This document shows, one piece after another, positions 31,001 to 41,419 of a stretch of 64,000 nt of DNA. The DNA is taken from positions 64,055,369-64,119,368 of the forward strand of contig OX442314.1 of the NCBI GenBank assembly GCA_949358305.1. Reading direction: 5' to 3'. The notes beneath the pieces were generated by a model. It was given only the letters and a program-made list of their open reading frames with translations. It did no database searches and was not told the origin of the DNA. The translations under genes were made by a program, and so were the position numbers. Origin of the DNA: Strigamia acuminata. Taxonomy: Eukaryota; Arthropoda; Chilopoda; Geophilomorpha; Linotaeniidae. Each line of letters begins with the position of its first letter. Position 1 is the first letter of the stretch.

Positions 31001-34000
31001 CATAACACTGTCCATTTACAGAGCAGAAATATTCCAAAATCGTCCTATCGTGTTGAAGTTACATTCTCGCATAATTTTACATGTTGAATCGTCGTTTAAT
31101 TGCTCGTTATTGTTACCAATTATGAGTTCTAAACAAGTTCCCAGCAGCAGGGTTCACATTATAAAAGTTACAGTTTACTTTATCTGACCCCGCAGCCATT
31201 CATCCATCCAGACAGCTTATTAGTCTGGCTCCCTCCCGCAGAAGAGGAAAAGGAAAAGGTTGAGCGATCCGGATAAATTTTTGTTTTTATTAAGTACGCA
31301 TGCGTGCACGTCCAAACCATCACCAATCAATGCAACTCCGAGAACGTTTCTGTAAACGTTTTAAAACGTTTAAAACGTTTCATGAAACGTACACAAAACT
31401 GCAGTCACGTTGCAGGTTTCTAAACAAAATGGTTTCCCATTTAGCCCAAATTCAATGTTTAGGATTGAGTGTATTCGCCTAAAAATTTAAGTGGGAACTG
31501 GGAAGAAACATTGCGATGCCACAAAGAGATGGCCACAAAGTTAGTATTTTATCGCAAATTATGTAATATTTGTAATTTTAATTTTAATTCTACGCTCGCC
31601 TCCCACTGGACATTATCTAGACCAGACATCTTTTTGGGACCCGACCTAGAACCAGACTACAGAGAATACACTGTACGTATTAAAAGAAAAGAAAAGAAAA
31701 TTCCATACATTTCCTATATCTTCTGAATCCAAGTCAAAATGTTTGCATAAAAGGCCAACTGTGAAAAGTGATCTGGAAAGTGTAGGTCTATGTTGGATTA
31801 AGATCGGGTTATTTGGGTTGAGTTCATACTCTTTCTTGATTTTAACTAATACAGCTGCAAATAAATCAAAACTTTAGCATGATATACATAAAAATTAAAA
31901 TAAAAAGAATAAAAAGAATAATAATAATAATAATAATAAGCACAAATTACTGAAAAACTTTTGAAAACAATCCTGAACCAGCTTAAAATTCCTTGTTACA
32001 TGATTCACAACAGAACCTAAGCAACTCACACAGCTTTGTATCACCTAAGAAAAGAAGTATGTTCACATGCAATTTCAGAATTATTTTTAGGCTCAAAATA
32101 CATACCATCATGCCGTGACGAAGTATTAATTTCATCATACTTTCTTCCAGAAGCGCAAGAAAGGTATCGCTTGGGTGATCCATAAGTGGGACCACCAGTT
32201 CTAACGTTCTTGCAACATTATGCAACACCAAATTATCCGCTTGAGTCTACACAAAATCAACATTAAGCATTGGGTTCACACTTAGCGGAAAGAAATTAAC
32301 TACATACATTGCATTTGAGGCTTAGATATGGCTGCAGTGTTGTGGCGTGATTCACCAATAAAGATGGTTTAATTTTAGCAAACAAATATAAAGTTGTTAG
32401 GCATGAAACAAGTCGTTGACTGGTAGCTTGACCTTTCCCATCAACTAAAAACATCCAGAAAAATTATACAATATAACTGGGCAAGAAAGAAATTTTCAAT
32501 TTGCCTACTCATAGGTTTTTCTTCCAGCTGTAGAACATTTTCTACTAAACAATCCACAATTTGTTGGCAAGCTTTCAAAACCTGTTTTTGATGCGACACA
32601 TCCTCCTTGTCATCTTTCGTTTTTAACAACTTTTAACAAAAATTAACAAAAGTACAAAAATTAACAAAATGCCATTTAGACATGGAGTTGTCAGTGTTGG
32701 GCACTGTACCAGTACCAGTACCAGTACCAAACCAAACCGCAGCTGGCACCACGTTACTTATGGGACGGCCGAAATTACCGTGTACCGATACCGCGATACT
32801 TATGTGCTGGCTCAAATACTTTTGTGGTACATCTCGCAGTACCGCAAGAAAACATGAAAAATTAAAATTTTACATTTTATACCTCATTACACCTCGCACG
32901 GCCGACGTGATGCAAAGTGACCTTGACGTCGTCAGTGCGAAAAGTACAGACGACGTTTTATTGTCAGTCTGTGACCACTCATTGTTCTATGGCGTAGGTC
33001 AAACCCTACTCCAAACATTTATTTACAATTAAATACAACTTTTTGAGACTTTTATTAAGTAAATTTACTAAAAAAGGCTCAAATTGTTTATTTAAAACAG
33101 TTGGTTTAAACATGTTCGGTGCAATATAAGGAAAAAGTAAAAAAAAAAAGGCGTTCTCGTGTTTTCTCGCGGTACCGCAAAATCCTTGTACCGGTACAGT
33201 ACCGTGTACTGGAACGGCGCCCTGGTTCCGCACCCAACACTGGTAGTTGTAAAGAATAGAAAACTATTTTAAAAATTACGTTTTGCAGTAATTGTTCAAA
33301 CCAATCCAACCCTGTATCTTTACAAGCTGTTACAACATCAGTGATATTCATAACCCTCCTTAGCAGTGCATTCGAATCCCGATCACGAGCTGGTGTAAAC
33401 CACATGTTTTGAAATACTTCGTTCACTAATTTCTGAAATAAATGTTTTAAATCCAATTATTCATCATTTCTAAACAAATTTCATTGATAAATAATGTATA
33501 CGGTATTTTACGGCCCTTAAGACGTATAGAGAGACTTTATTTTTATAAAAAAAAATATTTCTTGCCCACTAATTTTCTAGTTTTAAATGAACCGTACGCT
33601 GCTACACAATTAAATTAATATTTATTATGATTGGTAAGGGAGTTTACATACCAAAATAATAGTGTAACTTATGGTGGGAGTTACACTGTTCGAACCATAA
33701 AACGCACCCCAAATTTTGGGCCACTTCATATTAAAAAAGAGCGTCTTAAGGTACGTAAAATACGGTACGCATTAATTACACAACTAATAATCAATCTATA
33801 AAAGAAAAAAAATAATTGCTGTCATTCAATTTACAAGTTCATAAAGTTGGCGTGCCACGTTTCAAAAAGCTAATCTAGGATGATATATTCAAAATGTTCA
33901 AATATTTGAAGATAAAACTAGGACTCCCCATTCAGGTAAGCTATACCATAAAGCAACATTTCTCAAACTAACTTATGCAATATAGTGTGCCAGTATTCAT

Positions 34001-37000
34001 TGTCCCCCATGTGCTATGGACCAGTATCTCATACAGTATAGCATCGATTATCCAAACTGATCGGGTAACATGCGTGTTCATACAACCGATTTGTTTGCAT
34101 AATCAATCGTTGGTTTTGTACACATTGTAACGTAAATAAAAAAATAAAAAAAATCGACAAAAATTGACTAAAATGTCGACAAAAATGGATTAAAAAGCCG
34201 ATAAAAAGTCAATCACCACTGTTTGGATAATCGACGCTCTACTGTACACTTTTAAACAGTTTGGATTATACGAGATTCAAGTTTATGGTCTACCTACAAA
34301 GTACAGTAGAACCTCAATTATCGGAACACCGGTTACATGAATTTTTGGTTATCCGAACATCACTGAAGTAATTTTTCATTGAATGTTTATCGGTTTTTTA
34401 ATCGATTTTAGTCGGTTTTTAATGTTTATTGACATTTTTATCCATTATTGGTCGGTTTTAAAGGTCAAGTGCTCCGAGTGGAATTTTTACATTTTCTGAA
34501 AGCCGGTAATAAAAAAATAATAATTTGTTGTAGGAATCATTTTATAATAACAATCAAAAAACGTAGTTAAAAAAAGCAATGCATGTTGCTCTGCGTCACG
34601 AAATCAGACAGTCTTGCACGTGGGCAGACTCATTGTCATTCAAAATTCGATTTTTTAAATGTTTCATGATAGTTCAAAAATTGTTTTTTGTGTGACATTG
34701 ATAGCAACTAAATGAAGTCATTGTTTAAAGGATTTCTAATCAATCTTGTCATTCGACAAAAATGGATTGATTGAGGTCAGATACCTTGAATCCACCCAGA
34801 TCCAAGAACTGGATCCAGGTCAAATGAACTTTAGAACTGACTGCTCCCATCAGGCATTGCTTTGTTTCCTACGTTTGGATGTTACTGTAAAATAATTAAC
34901 GCAACAATTTAATTTTTTTCCCCAGTAATTATTGGCTTTTTATTAGAGGCTTTCAGTAAATGTAAAAATCTCACTTAGTGCACTTGACCTTTAATGCTTT
35001 CTAACTATATTTAAATGACTTTTTATTTTCGTATAAATCTAATTATCTGATTATCCAAACAATTCGGTTTTATGAACACCAATTTCCCCACTTAGTTCGG
35101 ATAATCGAGGTTCTACTAAACCAAACTTGAACATTGCTCTGTTATAGGTATAATCATACATACAGGGTGCGTATCGTAAAATAAATGCATACAATAAATC
35201 GCCATTTTCCCAAAAACATGGGAGATTATGGAATGCATTTTACAAATTTAAGCATTTATTGTATTTACATGATACACACATGACACGTACGTTGTACTTA
35301 TCGTAAAATAAATGCAAAAAAATATTTTTTTAAATGCACTTATGTGTGTACCCGGTTCTTTAGTTATAACCAATTGATCAGTTGATCACTTAACCGTATT
35401 TCTTTGATTCTAAAAGGTACTTTTTTTTTTTTTTTACCAAATAAACATCTCTAAATTGGAAGATGCGTCTTACAATCGAAGCATCTAATAATGTAAAACA
35501 CCTTTTTTTCCCCATTTCAACATCTCTAAAAACGGGTTACGTTTTAGCATCGAAGAAATAAGGTAAATGATAACTCCAAAGCATAATAAATAATATTACT
35601 CTGCATGTGGAGTCACTTCACTTCATGTTTGCAGAAGGCACCTTTTATTACATTTCAAGAGAGTGAGATGTAAAGAAAACGTCTTTAATTAAGACTAAAT
35701 TGTATTATTTCCCTTCATAAATGTTTTTCAACAGTTTATCGAGGATCTTTAAAATTTCATTGCAATATCCTTTAATTGCGTGAATCCACAACAAGGGGCA
35801 GTTGCATGTACCGATAATTAAAACACTGAATGGACTTTTCAAAGTTATATATGCTATTTGTTGTAAGATGGCAAACTGATTGTGACCGATTGTAAATCTC
35901 AATATTAATTGTGTACCCTTACGTCCAGTGTGTAAATATCGCAAACTTTAGAAACGTGCGGTATACGCCCGATTGCAGGCAAATTATTTTAAAACAGATA
36001 CTGTAACTAAGTGAGATGGTCGATACTTGCGTGAATAAGGAACGCAAGGAAAGCATAATTTAGAAGCTTTGAAAACCCTCAAACAGGCCATGAAAGTGTA
36101 AATACTTCATAGACACGTCTATGGTTTCAGTCAGCACTCACAATCATTCATCAAGCATAATTTGCATAATTGCACCAAGTGAGAAATAACTTTCAATTCA
36201 TACTTTGATTCCTTCTTCATCATTAACTCGTCGAATCATTTTAACACAAATTTCAGGTATTTTTTCAAAGTCTGGTTGCTCAACACATATATCCTTCAAT
36301 ATTTTTATCACGCGCTTTCGTACACTCACGCCTGTGTCCTGCAAAAAAAAAAGAAAAAGAAAAAGGAAAAAAGAAGAAAAAAAAAGAAAAAGAAATGGTT
36401 ACAAAAAAACGCAATAAAAAAACCTAATTAAAATCGATCGCAAACAAATTACCAAAATTCTGTGAATCAACATATCATAATATTGATCTGTTAATTCCGG
36501 TCGAATTAATACAAATTTGCCAACTAGATCAACAGCAGCTTCTCGCACACTCGTTGAATGGTCAAGAAACCTTCCATGGACGCCATGCTGCATGTCTTGC
36601 TACATTTGTAATGCAAAATCAACAAATCATTTAAAAACTGATCATTTAACAATAGTTTTACCCGAGCCAAAATCCTGGGATCAGCTTCAACGACTAACGT
36701 TAAGCATTTCATTGCTTTTGTACGAACGGCAATCGCAGATTCATTAAGAACCCTTAAAATCTATGAAAAGTTACAAACATTTACAAAAATGCACACATTT
36801 GCATCTTGCTTCTGTATATACTTGTGATAAATATATGTCGAAACTCTGTGAAAACGGCCTCTTAGAGGCTAAAAGTCTAGAAATCAATTCAGCACTTTCG
36901 TAATCTATTTTACTTTGGTGAGACCTGAACGAGAGAAAAGAAATGAAAAAAAAAATCACCCACGAACTGTAGGTAAATTCATTCACCTAAAATTCGACGA

Positions 37001-40000
37001 ATTCGCATTGGTTTTGATTGTGGAACGCAAGAACTGTTTTTTCTTCTCGACCAGATGCATCAACTCCTTATCGTTTTCTTCCTCGCTCAGTCTACACTTT
37101 TCTCCCTTCTCAAGTTCGTCCGAATCATATTCGCTCGCCTCTGCAGAATCTTCATCCTCACTGTCATAATCGGATTTCTTCCTCGGTTTTTTCTTTGACT
37201 TTGCCTTTTGCTTATCCTTAAATGGCTTCTCCTTCTCCTTTGTCTTGGTCTTGTCCTTTTCCCTATCCTTACTGGCCTCCGAGGCTGCATCACGAAACCA
37301 CATTGCAATATAAAACTGGCGAGTAAACTAGAAAATTAAGGACGAAAAAAAAGTTTAAAAAAAGTTTGAAATGATGTTTGAAATGAATGCAACAGTTCGT
37401 ACATTTAATGCTGGATCACTTTGCATATTACTAAAAAGATAATCCAATAATGCCTTCTGTAAAATTTGCGTCTTTTCATCTTCAGACAAACTTTTATCCT
37501 TCTGCAAAAACATTGCAACATTGAATGTGTAGAGACAAACCAAACAACTCGTTACGAGTTACGAATTACAAATTTACTTTACTACTCTTTTTACTCTTGA
37601 TTTCAAGTTCGTCATCACAAATCAACTGGCGTATGATTTCATCAATCGTGTCTTGCTTCAGCTGACTGGACACTGCATCCTTTCTTAAACGTGCTGCAAC
37701 CACACCTAAGTAATCCAATGAAGCCACGCGTAACGACATATCGAGCGACTTATTGCTGAAATTTTGCACCAACAATCTTCCGAGGAGACTTAAAAACAGT
37801 TCGGCTGCAGGCCATTCGGGTTTATTTACAGTGCTTAATAAATCTTGGACAAAATTCTCAAACAAAGGTCGGTAATCAAGTTCCTCGTTCTTACCACTAC
37901 ACCTGAGAGAAGAAAGAAAAGAACAATAAGAAGATTTCGTCTAGTCTAGTTGGATGAGAAATAAAAATAAAAGAGCAGCAAACATACTTCTTGAGGAAGA
38001 CTGACAAGAAATTAATTGCTGTTCTCATGGCCATTTCATACGACGTCACAATCGTCACATCCTTATCCATTCTATCGTCATCTCCACCTCCTGCTCCTCC
38101 GGCTCCTGCTCCTCCTCCCATTTCTTTCTTCGACTTCTTCTCAGCTGATACTGTCATCTTTTCGTCCATTTTTGGAAGCTGCACCACGCATTGTATGAGT
38201 TGTAAAATGAGTGCCGTTACCATCTGAATTTGTTCTTCAGAATTGAGTCTGTAATTGCGAAGACTTCGCTTCGATGTGGGTAATCGTGCCAATGACGCCA
38301 AAATATCTTCCAGAATTAATTGCCTGTGTTTGTCGTACTTTGCAAACACCTGTACACAAGCAAATCAATTCAAATCAAATCAAATCAAATCAAATCAAAT
38401 CACGTGAGAAAAACACGATCAAAAATCATTAACTAACTCACAGTTGTTACAAGACGCAAAGCACTCAACTGCAACTCGCTCACGTTTTCAACGAAAAATG
38501 GACTCACTCCCAGAGTAGAAACTTGGAGCACAACCGTGTCGGTCATGATTTGAATGTCGAGCAGCTCAGCTAAAAGACCGACCAACTCGTGTAATTTATT
38601 ATACAGCTGGATTAGAGATTTGTGCTTCACTTCACGCGCTTTAGCACGTTTTTGCTTGATATTCCCCACGTAACCCTCTAAAAAAACGAGAAAAATTAGA
38701 TTACTACAAATTACAAATCAACCACCAACATCCAGACCCAAAGAAAAAATGTCACCTTTGTTTTTTGAATCTATCCTGTAAACCGGATCAAAAACTGGGT
38801 AGATGGTGTTTTGCAAATTATACTTGACGAATCCCACCACTCTCTCTATCACTTCCTCTAAATACACTTGTTTCGGCATATTCCCCGATGTTAGTATATA
38901 AAGTGCAGTCAAAGATGCGTCAACACTGCGCATCACACGTTCCATTGTTAATTCTAACCAAAGTCGACCTTCCTCTTCATCATGTTCATCCTGAAGAGAG
39001 ATTAATTAATTAATTAATTAATTAATTAATTAATTCATTCATTCATTAATTCGGAATTTTAAATTTTAAATTTTAAATTGGAAATTACAGGGTTTTGAAT
39101 GGGGATAATTTTTGCCCCATCGCGCACATTCCGTTCGAGTATTGTCAGTAATCTGACTAGCCTTTCCGATGGTATTTGCTCAATTGCGCCCAATTTCTTC
39201 AACTTTGCAGCTTCAGTGCATAGATCAGTTAATTGGTATCTCGGAATCAACGCCTCAGCTGGAATATCAGCATCCTCATCTATTTAAAAACAGAAGTTTA
39301 ATTAAAAATTAAAAATTCTTTCTTTCATACTTCAAGCATTGATTTTAATTTAAAATTTAACCTTGTTCAGCATTCAAATCTAGGTCCTCTGCACATTCGA
39401 AAATCATATCCATCGTACTCGTTAGCCGTTTAAACGTACTCGTCTCCATTAACTCCTCGGGTGTAAGTTTATCTTCAACTTTTTTGACTTTACGCTCCTG
39501 TCGTACTTTTTTCTTCTGCATCATTGCAAACGAGGTAACTAAAAAGATTGACTTTTGGTATGCAAACTAATAGAAATGCATCAAACTACTTGTTTCATGC
39601 ACAGACGAATCGCTCGCACTTGCAGCTTCCTTATCACTCAGAGCAGGTGATTCGGTGTAATTTGTAAGAGTCGATCCCCTTTTCCGTCTTTTCACCCTCT
39701 CGGTCAATGCTGTACCAAACTCGGTATCCTCCGTGTTCTCGGGGAAATAGTCATTGTCGCAAGCAGAAGACCTCCGTCTTTTAATCGACCTTAGTTTATC
39801 TTTATCCCCTGTTTTCAAACAAAATATTAGTCATTTATCAATTGCAACTGCTATTCAACATGCCTTTCGATTTCGTTCTGTCTTTCTTCTTTTTTTTATC
39901 GCTACTGTCCCCATCGGAGTCTTCAGAAACTTCATTGGCGCTTCTCGGACTTCGATGAGTTCCCTCGCTCAAGCGTCGTCTTTTATGAGATTCCGACTCT

Positions 40001-41419
40001 TTACTGTTGTGATTGCATGACCCTAAACAAGTAATAAACATCGGTAATCATCATCAAGCATCATGACGCAACAATTACCCGATTTTGACGGAGACTTAAG
40101 TGTAAACTCCCTAACACTTTTCTGCGCTAAAGCTCTCTCCTTTTGATGCAAAGAAAAAGTGAATTGTATTCATTACTAATGAGCAGGTAAAGAATTTACC
40201 TTTACCTCGTCGGTGAGTTTATTGAGAACAACCACGGGTTCACCAACAGACGGCCGCTTCTTATGGCTGGCTTGTTGCAGCGAAATCGAATCGGGTGTAC
40301 ATACAGCTTGGGCTTGCTGAGTTACTAAAGGTGGCGAAGCGGCTCTCACTTCTTCGACAAATTCCGGCAGCTTTCCTTCAGCCGCTGAGCATTTTGGAGT
40401 GGCCGGTGTGGACGGTGGCACCGATGCTTGCGCCGGTGACCGTGCTTGTAATTTTGATTTTGATTGATGCAATACTGGAAGCGACAAAACCTCCGTTTCA
40501 ACCTGTGCGCCTGTGTTGCTGCCATTTATTTGCACGGCGCGTAATTTGCCCGATTCGGCCGCTAGAAAAACGTGGCATAATTTGTACAATCGAATTAGAG
40601 TGCAAGAAATCCATCTTTACTTGGGCTGGTTTGAGTTTGAAAGCGCACGGGACTTCCTTGAGGCGTATATCGCGACGGACTCAAATGTGGTGAATACGGA
40701 GATAAATGAGGCGATGGATACGGTGAAAACTGTGTATGATTGATGTTCGAATGAAATGGCGGCGGTTGCGACGGTTGCTGATTCGTTGACGTCGTCACTA
40801 CTGCAGTCTGCGAACACGTTGCTAATAGACAACAAAACACGTCAACAACACTCGTTCTTCAAACAAAAACTAATCCTTTTTTACAATTACCTGGCACTTG
40901 AAAACCTTTAAACGTTTGTGGATTCCTCTGTAAAACGGTGAGTAAAAGCTCAGGCATGTCTCCCTCAATGACATCACTTCCTGCGAAGTTATCTTTTAAC
41001 TCTCTGCAAATTTCATCAAATAAATTCAAGCTACCTTGATTAAAATTAAAATTAACATTAAAATTATGAAGCAATGCGTACATGTGTTCCGATGTAGTTT
41101 GGCTCAAAGCATTAATTAATTGAGTAGCTAAAGCAACGTCCCTCGTGTTGAGAAGTCGGTGCGCTTCCTCGGCTACACGCGGATGAAACAAAAGACTTCT
41201 GTTGTTTAAGGTAGCAGGCAGTGGTGATGGCAAAGGTAGTTCAGGAAGCACTGAAACAAAACGAGAGAGAGAGAGAGAAAGAAAGAGAACAATTTAAAAT
41301 AAATTATTAAAAATAAAAAAATTATTAAAAATAAAGAAATAAAACAAACACTTACAGTCGGTTAAACTCGCAATTCCAGCTAGAGTTGTAATTGGTACAC
41401 TTGGAATCTCCCCATTCAT
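19259..41419 (-). CDS. NIPBL: NIPBL / SCC2 / Nipped-B, cohesin loading factor
   Basis: The nuclear HEAT-repeat protein that, with MAU2/SCC4, loads cohesin onto chromatin. Exons, 5' to 3': 41419-41356, 41250-40891, 40821-40621, 40561-40206, 40139-40079, 40022-39864, 39808-39590, 39538-39362, 39279-39089, 38990-38756, 38677-38442, 38349-37988, 37902-37578, 37501-37403, 37327-36987, 36924-36822, 36760-36662, 36599-36453, 36338-36204, 33432-33280, 32629-32509, 32444-32308, 32246-32106, 32044-31951, 31854-31709, 30859-30589, 30502-30312, 30215-30108, 29827-29615, 29541-29395, 22062-22033, 21911-21818, 21738-21452, 21396-21208, 19447-19259. Phases agree at every junction and lengths sum to 6381 nt (2126 residues plus stop), near the size of fly Nipped-B and shorter than vertebrate NIPBL. 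Homology runs from the amino end (ITTLAGIASLTD) to the last HEAT block. Exon 4 could also end at 40200. Confidence 0.95.
20007..20329. mobile_element. hAT-type MITE in the last NIPBL intron
   Basis: The 8-bp sequence GCTTTGTG is present on both sides (19999-20006 and 20330-20337). The ends TTATACTTTCAACATCTC and GAGATCTGAAAGTACA are imperfect inverted repeats. Subterminal zones are rich in GAGATC/CGAGAC words on both sides, and the middle is A-rich. It has no coding capacity. Confidence 0.8.
22569..22822. mobile_element. foldback MITE with perfect 58-bp inner arms
   Basis: The outer ends CAGCCTTGGACATAAAAAT and its inverse are flanked by TA (22567-22568, 22823-22824), a mariner/Tc1-like layout. 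Inside, 22644-22701 and 22734-22791 are exact reverse complements around a 32-base loop, and pairing extends outward through GGCTGTGT/ACACAGCC. Almost the whole 254 bp can fold into one hairpin. Confidence 0.85.
23008..23673. mobile_element. MITE, 'CCGGACATAG' family, copy 2 (intact)
   Basis: The inverted ends CAGTCAAAGCTGCGTAGCCC and GGGCTACGCAGCTTTGACTG match perfectly and are flanked by TA on both sides. Internal GTCCGGACA blocks recur in both arms. It is 666 bp with no transposase, and is the reference copy for the diverged relatives at 3416-4073 and about 31598-31672. Confidence 0.88.
23690..24400 (+). pseudogene. DIRS-like tyrosine-recombinase retroelement relic (RNase H end)
   Basis: Frame-broken translation pieces in order are IAKHIPCIENCLAVAASLGN, NSKWGPFSLDLFASLNNFQ, VLTQDWGKEIPPLSLI and RQDRVLIAPVWPTQPSFPML. 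In DIRS-type elements, RNase H is followed by a WGP...DLFAS segment and then a 'P.WP.QPW.P.L' segment, and the order here is the same. Stops and shifts separate the pieces, so it is inactive. It begins close to the right end of the MITE at 23673 and fades out after 24300. Confidence 0.6.
24527..25045. mobile_element. inverted-repeat element with phased A-tract interior
   Basis: GCCAAGTTTTTACCGCCAAA at the left and the inverse of CAAGTTTTTTTCGACAAATC at the right mark the ends. A second inverted pair carries CCGCCAATGCAGTTCAG and GTAACTAC. The interior (24660-24930) is a series of AAAATGACCAAAAAATAATG-like units. No target duplication was found. Phe-rich open frames on the minus strand are products of the A-tracts. 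Confidence 0.55.
25188..26258. mobile_element. hAT-type non-autonomous element, 1071 bp
   Basis: The ends TAAAGGTTCATT and AATGAACCTTTA are perfect inverted repeats, flanked by an exact 8-bp duplication GTAGCGAC (25180-25187 and 26259-26266). Subterminal TTCCCGGGAATTCCCGG on the left is echoed by TTTCCCGAGAGAG on the right. No transposase-like frame was seen. Confidence 0.85.
27018..27374. mobile_element. possible piggyBac-like MITE
   Basis: CACCCCAACCTAGGGTCAAT followed by TTTGACCTC on the left is mirrored by GAGGTCAAAAATGACCTAGG and TTGTGTGT on the right. A TTAACCCT string precedes the left end as in piggyBac targets, but the matching TTAA on the right is not seen. Assignment is tentative. 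Confidence 0.4.
27656..27860. repeat. tandem repeat, 20-bp unit, about 10 copies
   Basis: The unit AAAAATGGTTGGATAACATT is repeated head to tail with single-base variants (ATAATATT, TTAGAAAACGTT). It ends at GGATAACCTAG. Confidence 0.93.
31598..31672. mobile_element. fragment of a 'CCGGACATAG'-type MITE
   Basis: CTAGACCAGACATCTTTTTG followed by GGGACCCGACCTAGAACCAG and GACTACAGAGAATACACTGTA parallels the right end of the copies at 4020-4073 and 23615-23673, with several substitutions. Only the right terminus is left, in the NIPBL intron upstream (+ coordinate sense) of the 31709-31854 exon's donor. Confidence 0.5.
32692..33242. mobile_element. hAT-type MITE in a NIPBL intron
   Basis: The ends CAGTGTTGGG and CCCAACACTG are classic hAT termini. 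The flanks GGAGTTGT (32684-32691) and GTAGTTGT (33243-33250) match at 7 of 8 positions, fitting an 8-bp duplication with one later change. Interior TACCAGTACCAG and GGTACCG repeats create spurious Val-Pro open frames. It sits only about 60 bp from exon 32509-32629. Confidence 0.85.
33501..33765. mobile_element. TA-flanked MITE, CGGTATTTTACG ends
   Basis: The left end CGGTATTTTACGGCCCTTAA followed by GACG is the imperfect inverse of CGTCTTAAGGTACGTAAAAT followed by ACGG at the right, each end flanked by TA. It is 265 bp. The terminal words are close to those of the element at 16474-17278, suggesting related transposases. Confidence 0.75.
34034..34244. mobile_element. TA-flanked MITE, pogo-like, 211 bp
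   Basis: The left end CAGTATAGCATCGATTATCC and the right end GGATAATCGACGCTCTACTG are inverted copies, flanked by TA (34032-34033, 34245-34246). The interior has AAAAATCGAC/AAAATTGAC phased repeats. The CAGTA...GATTATCC end is typical of pogo/Tigger-type elements. Confidence 0.8.
34304..35118. mobile_element. TA-flanked MITE, pogo-like, about 815 bp
   Basis: The left end CAGTAGAACCTCAATTATCG and the right end GGATAATCGAGGTTCTACTA are inverted copies. A TA precedes the left end (34302-34303). Subterminal CGGTTTTTTAATCGATTTTA repeats are on the left. It starts 58 bp from the preceding MITE and has related ends. Confidence 0.8.
36204..39279 (-). other. NIPBL: NIPBL central exon block, start of HEAT repeats
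   Basis: Eleven tightly spaced exons contain the most conserved part: MERVMRSVDASLTALYI, TLGVSPFFVENVSELQL, RLPTSKRSLRNYRLN, KPEWPAAELFLSLLGRLL, RVASLDYLGVVAARLRKDA, MQHGVHGRFLDHSTSVREAA and the RVNDEEGIK helix. Exon 12 carries a Gly/Ala-rich insert (GGGAGAGGAGGG) and exon 15 a lysine- and Asp/Glu-rich insert, both in loop positions. Introns here are mostly 60-200 bp, some with simple repeats: CAAAT units near 38365-38400, ATTA units near 39001-39045 and an A-rich run at 36340-36420. Confidence 0.93.
39362..41419 (-). other. NIPBL: NIPBL amino-terminal exon block (MAU2-binding and disordered region)
   Basis: Eight exons cover the part before the HEAT repeats. The ATG at 41419 starts MNGEIPSVPITTLAGIASLT, matching the NIPBL amino end that binds MAU2/SCC4; exon 2 carries LPLPSPLPATLNN and the RVAEEAHRLLNTRD helix. 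Exon 3 is a Pro/Ser/His-rich low-complexity stretch. Exon 4 ends with EPVVVLNKLTDEVK, containing PVVVL, the HP1 chromoshadow-binding consensus known from vertebrate NIPBL. Exons 5-7 are basic and acidic runs typical of a disordered nuclear region, and exon 8 restarts conservation (KLTPEELMETSTFKRL). Confidence 0.9.
39843..39863 (-). other. non-canonical GC splice donor in NIPBL
   Basis: After ...TCGAAAG the intron starts GCATGTTG on the minus strand (GC at 39862-39863). The downstream acceptor at 39809-39810 gives a GGG codon across the junction and keeps the frame. The nearby GT two codons later would create an immediate stop in the next exon, so the GC-AG border is preferred. Confidence 0.75.

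Larger units (their letters stand above)
29395..33432 (-). other. NIPBL: NIPBL downstream HEAT exon block
   Basis: Eleven exons code for the second HEAT array: NITDVVTACKDTGLDWFEQL, LELVVPLMDHPSDTFLA, VSCLGSVVNHVTRNFK, RPTLSRSLFTVGLLCKHFDL, YFMKHADEEVQHKALTGLG, NLQTYLQEEETRM, GMASTIIQVYLKHIL, MKAVAGVKMSF, RQHRRAFILSLL and the IHHIDIIISVSGSNLLQ segment. All match vertebrate NIPBL order without gaps. The intron between 32630 and 33279 holds a hAT MITE. Confidence 0.93.
33433..36203 (-). other. NIPBL intron with three MITEs
   Basis: This 2.8-kb intron separates exons 36338-36204 and 33432-33280. It contains TA-flanked MITEs at 33501-33765, 34034-34244 and 34304-35118. From 35150 to 36200 there is AT-rich sequence with an imperfect small palindrome (TAAAATAAATGCATACAATA near 35180 against GCATTTATTGTATTTAC near 35250) and no exon signal. 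Confidence 0.7.

Noticed and set aside
32682-33032. Frame with VPVPVPVP
   Set aside because: Lies inside the hAT MITE and reads its TACCAG repeats.
40295-40693. 132-codon plus-strand frame
   Set aside because: Antisense of NIPBL exons 3-4, which have clear homology on the minus strand.
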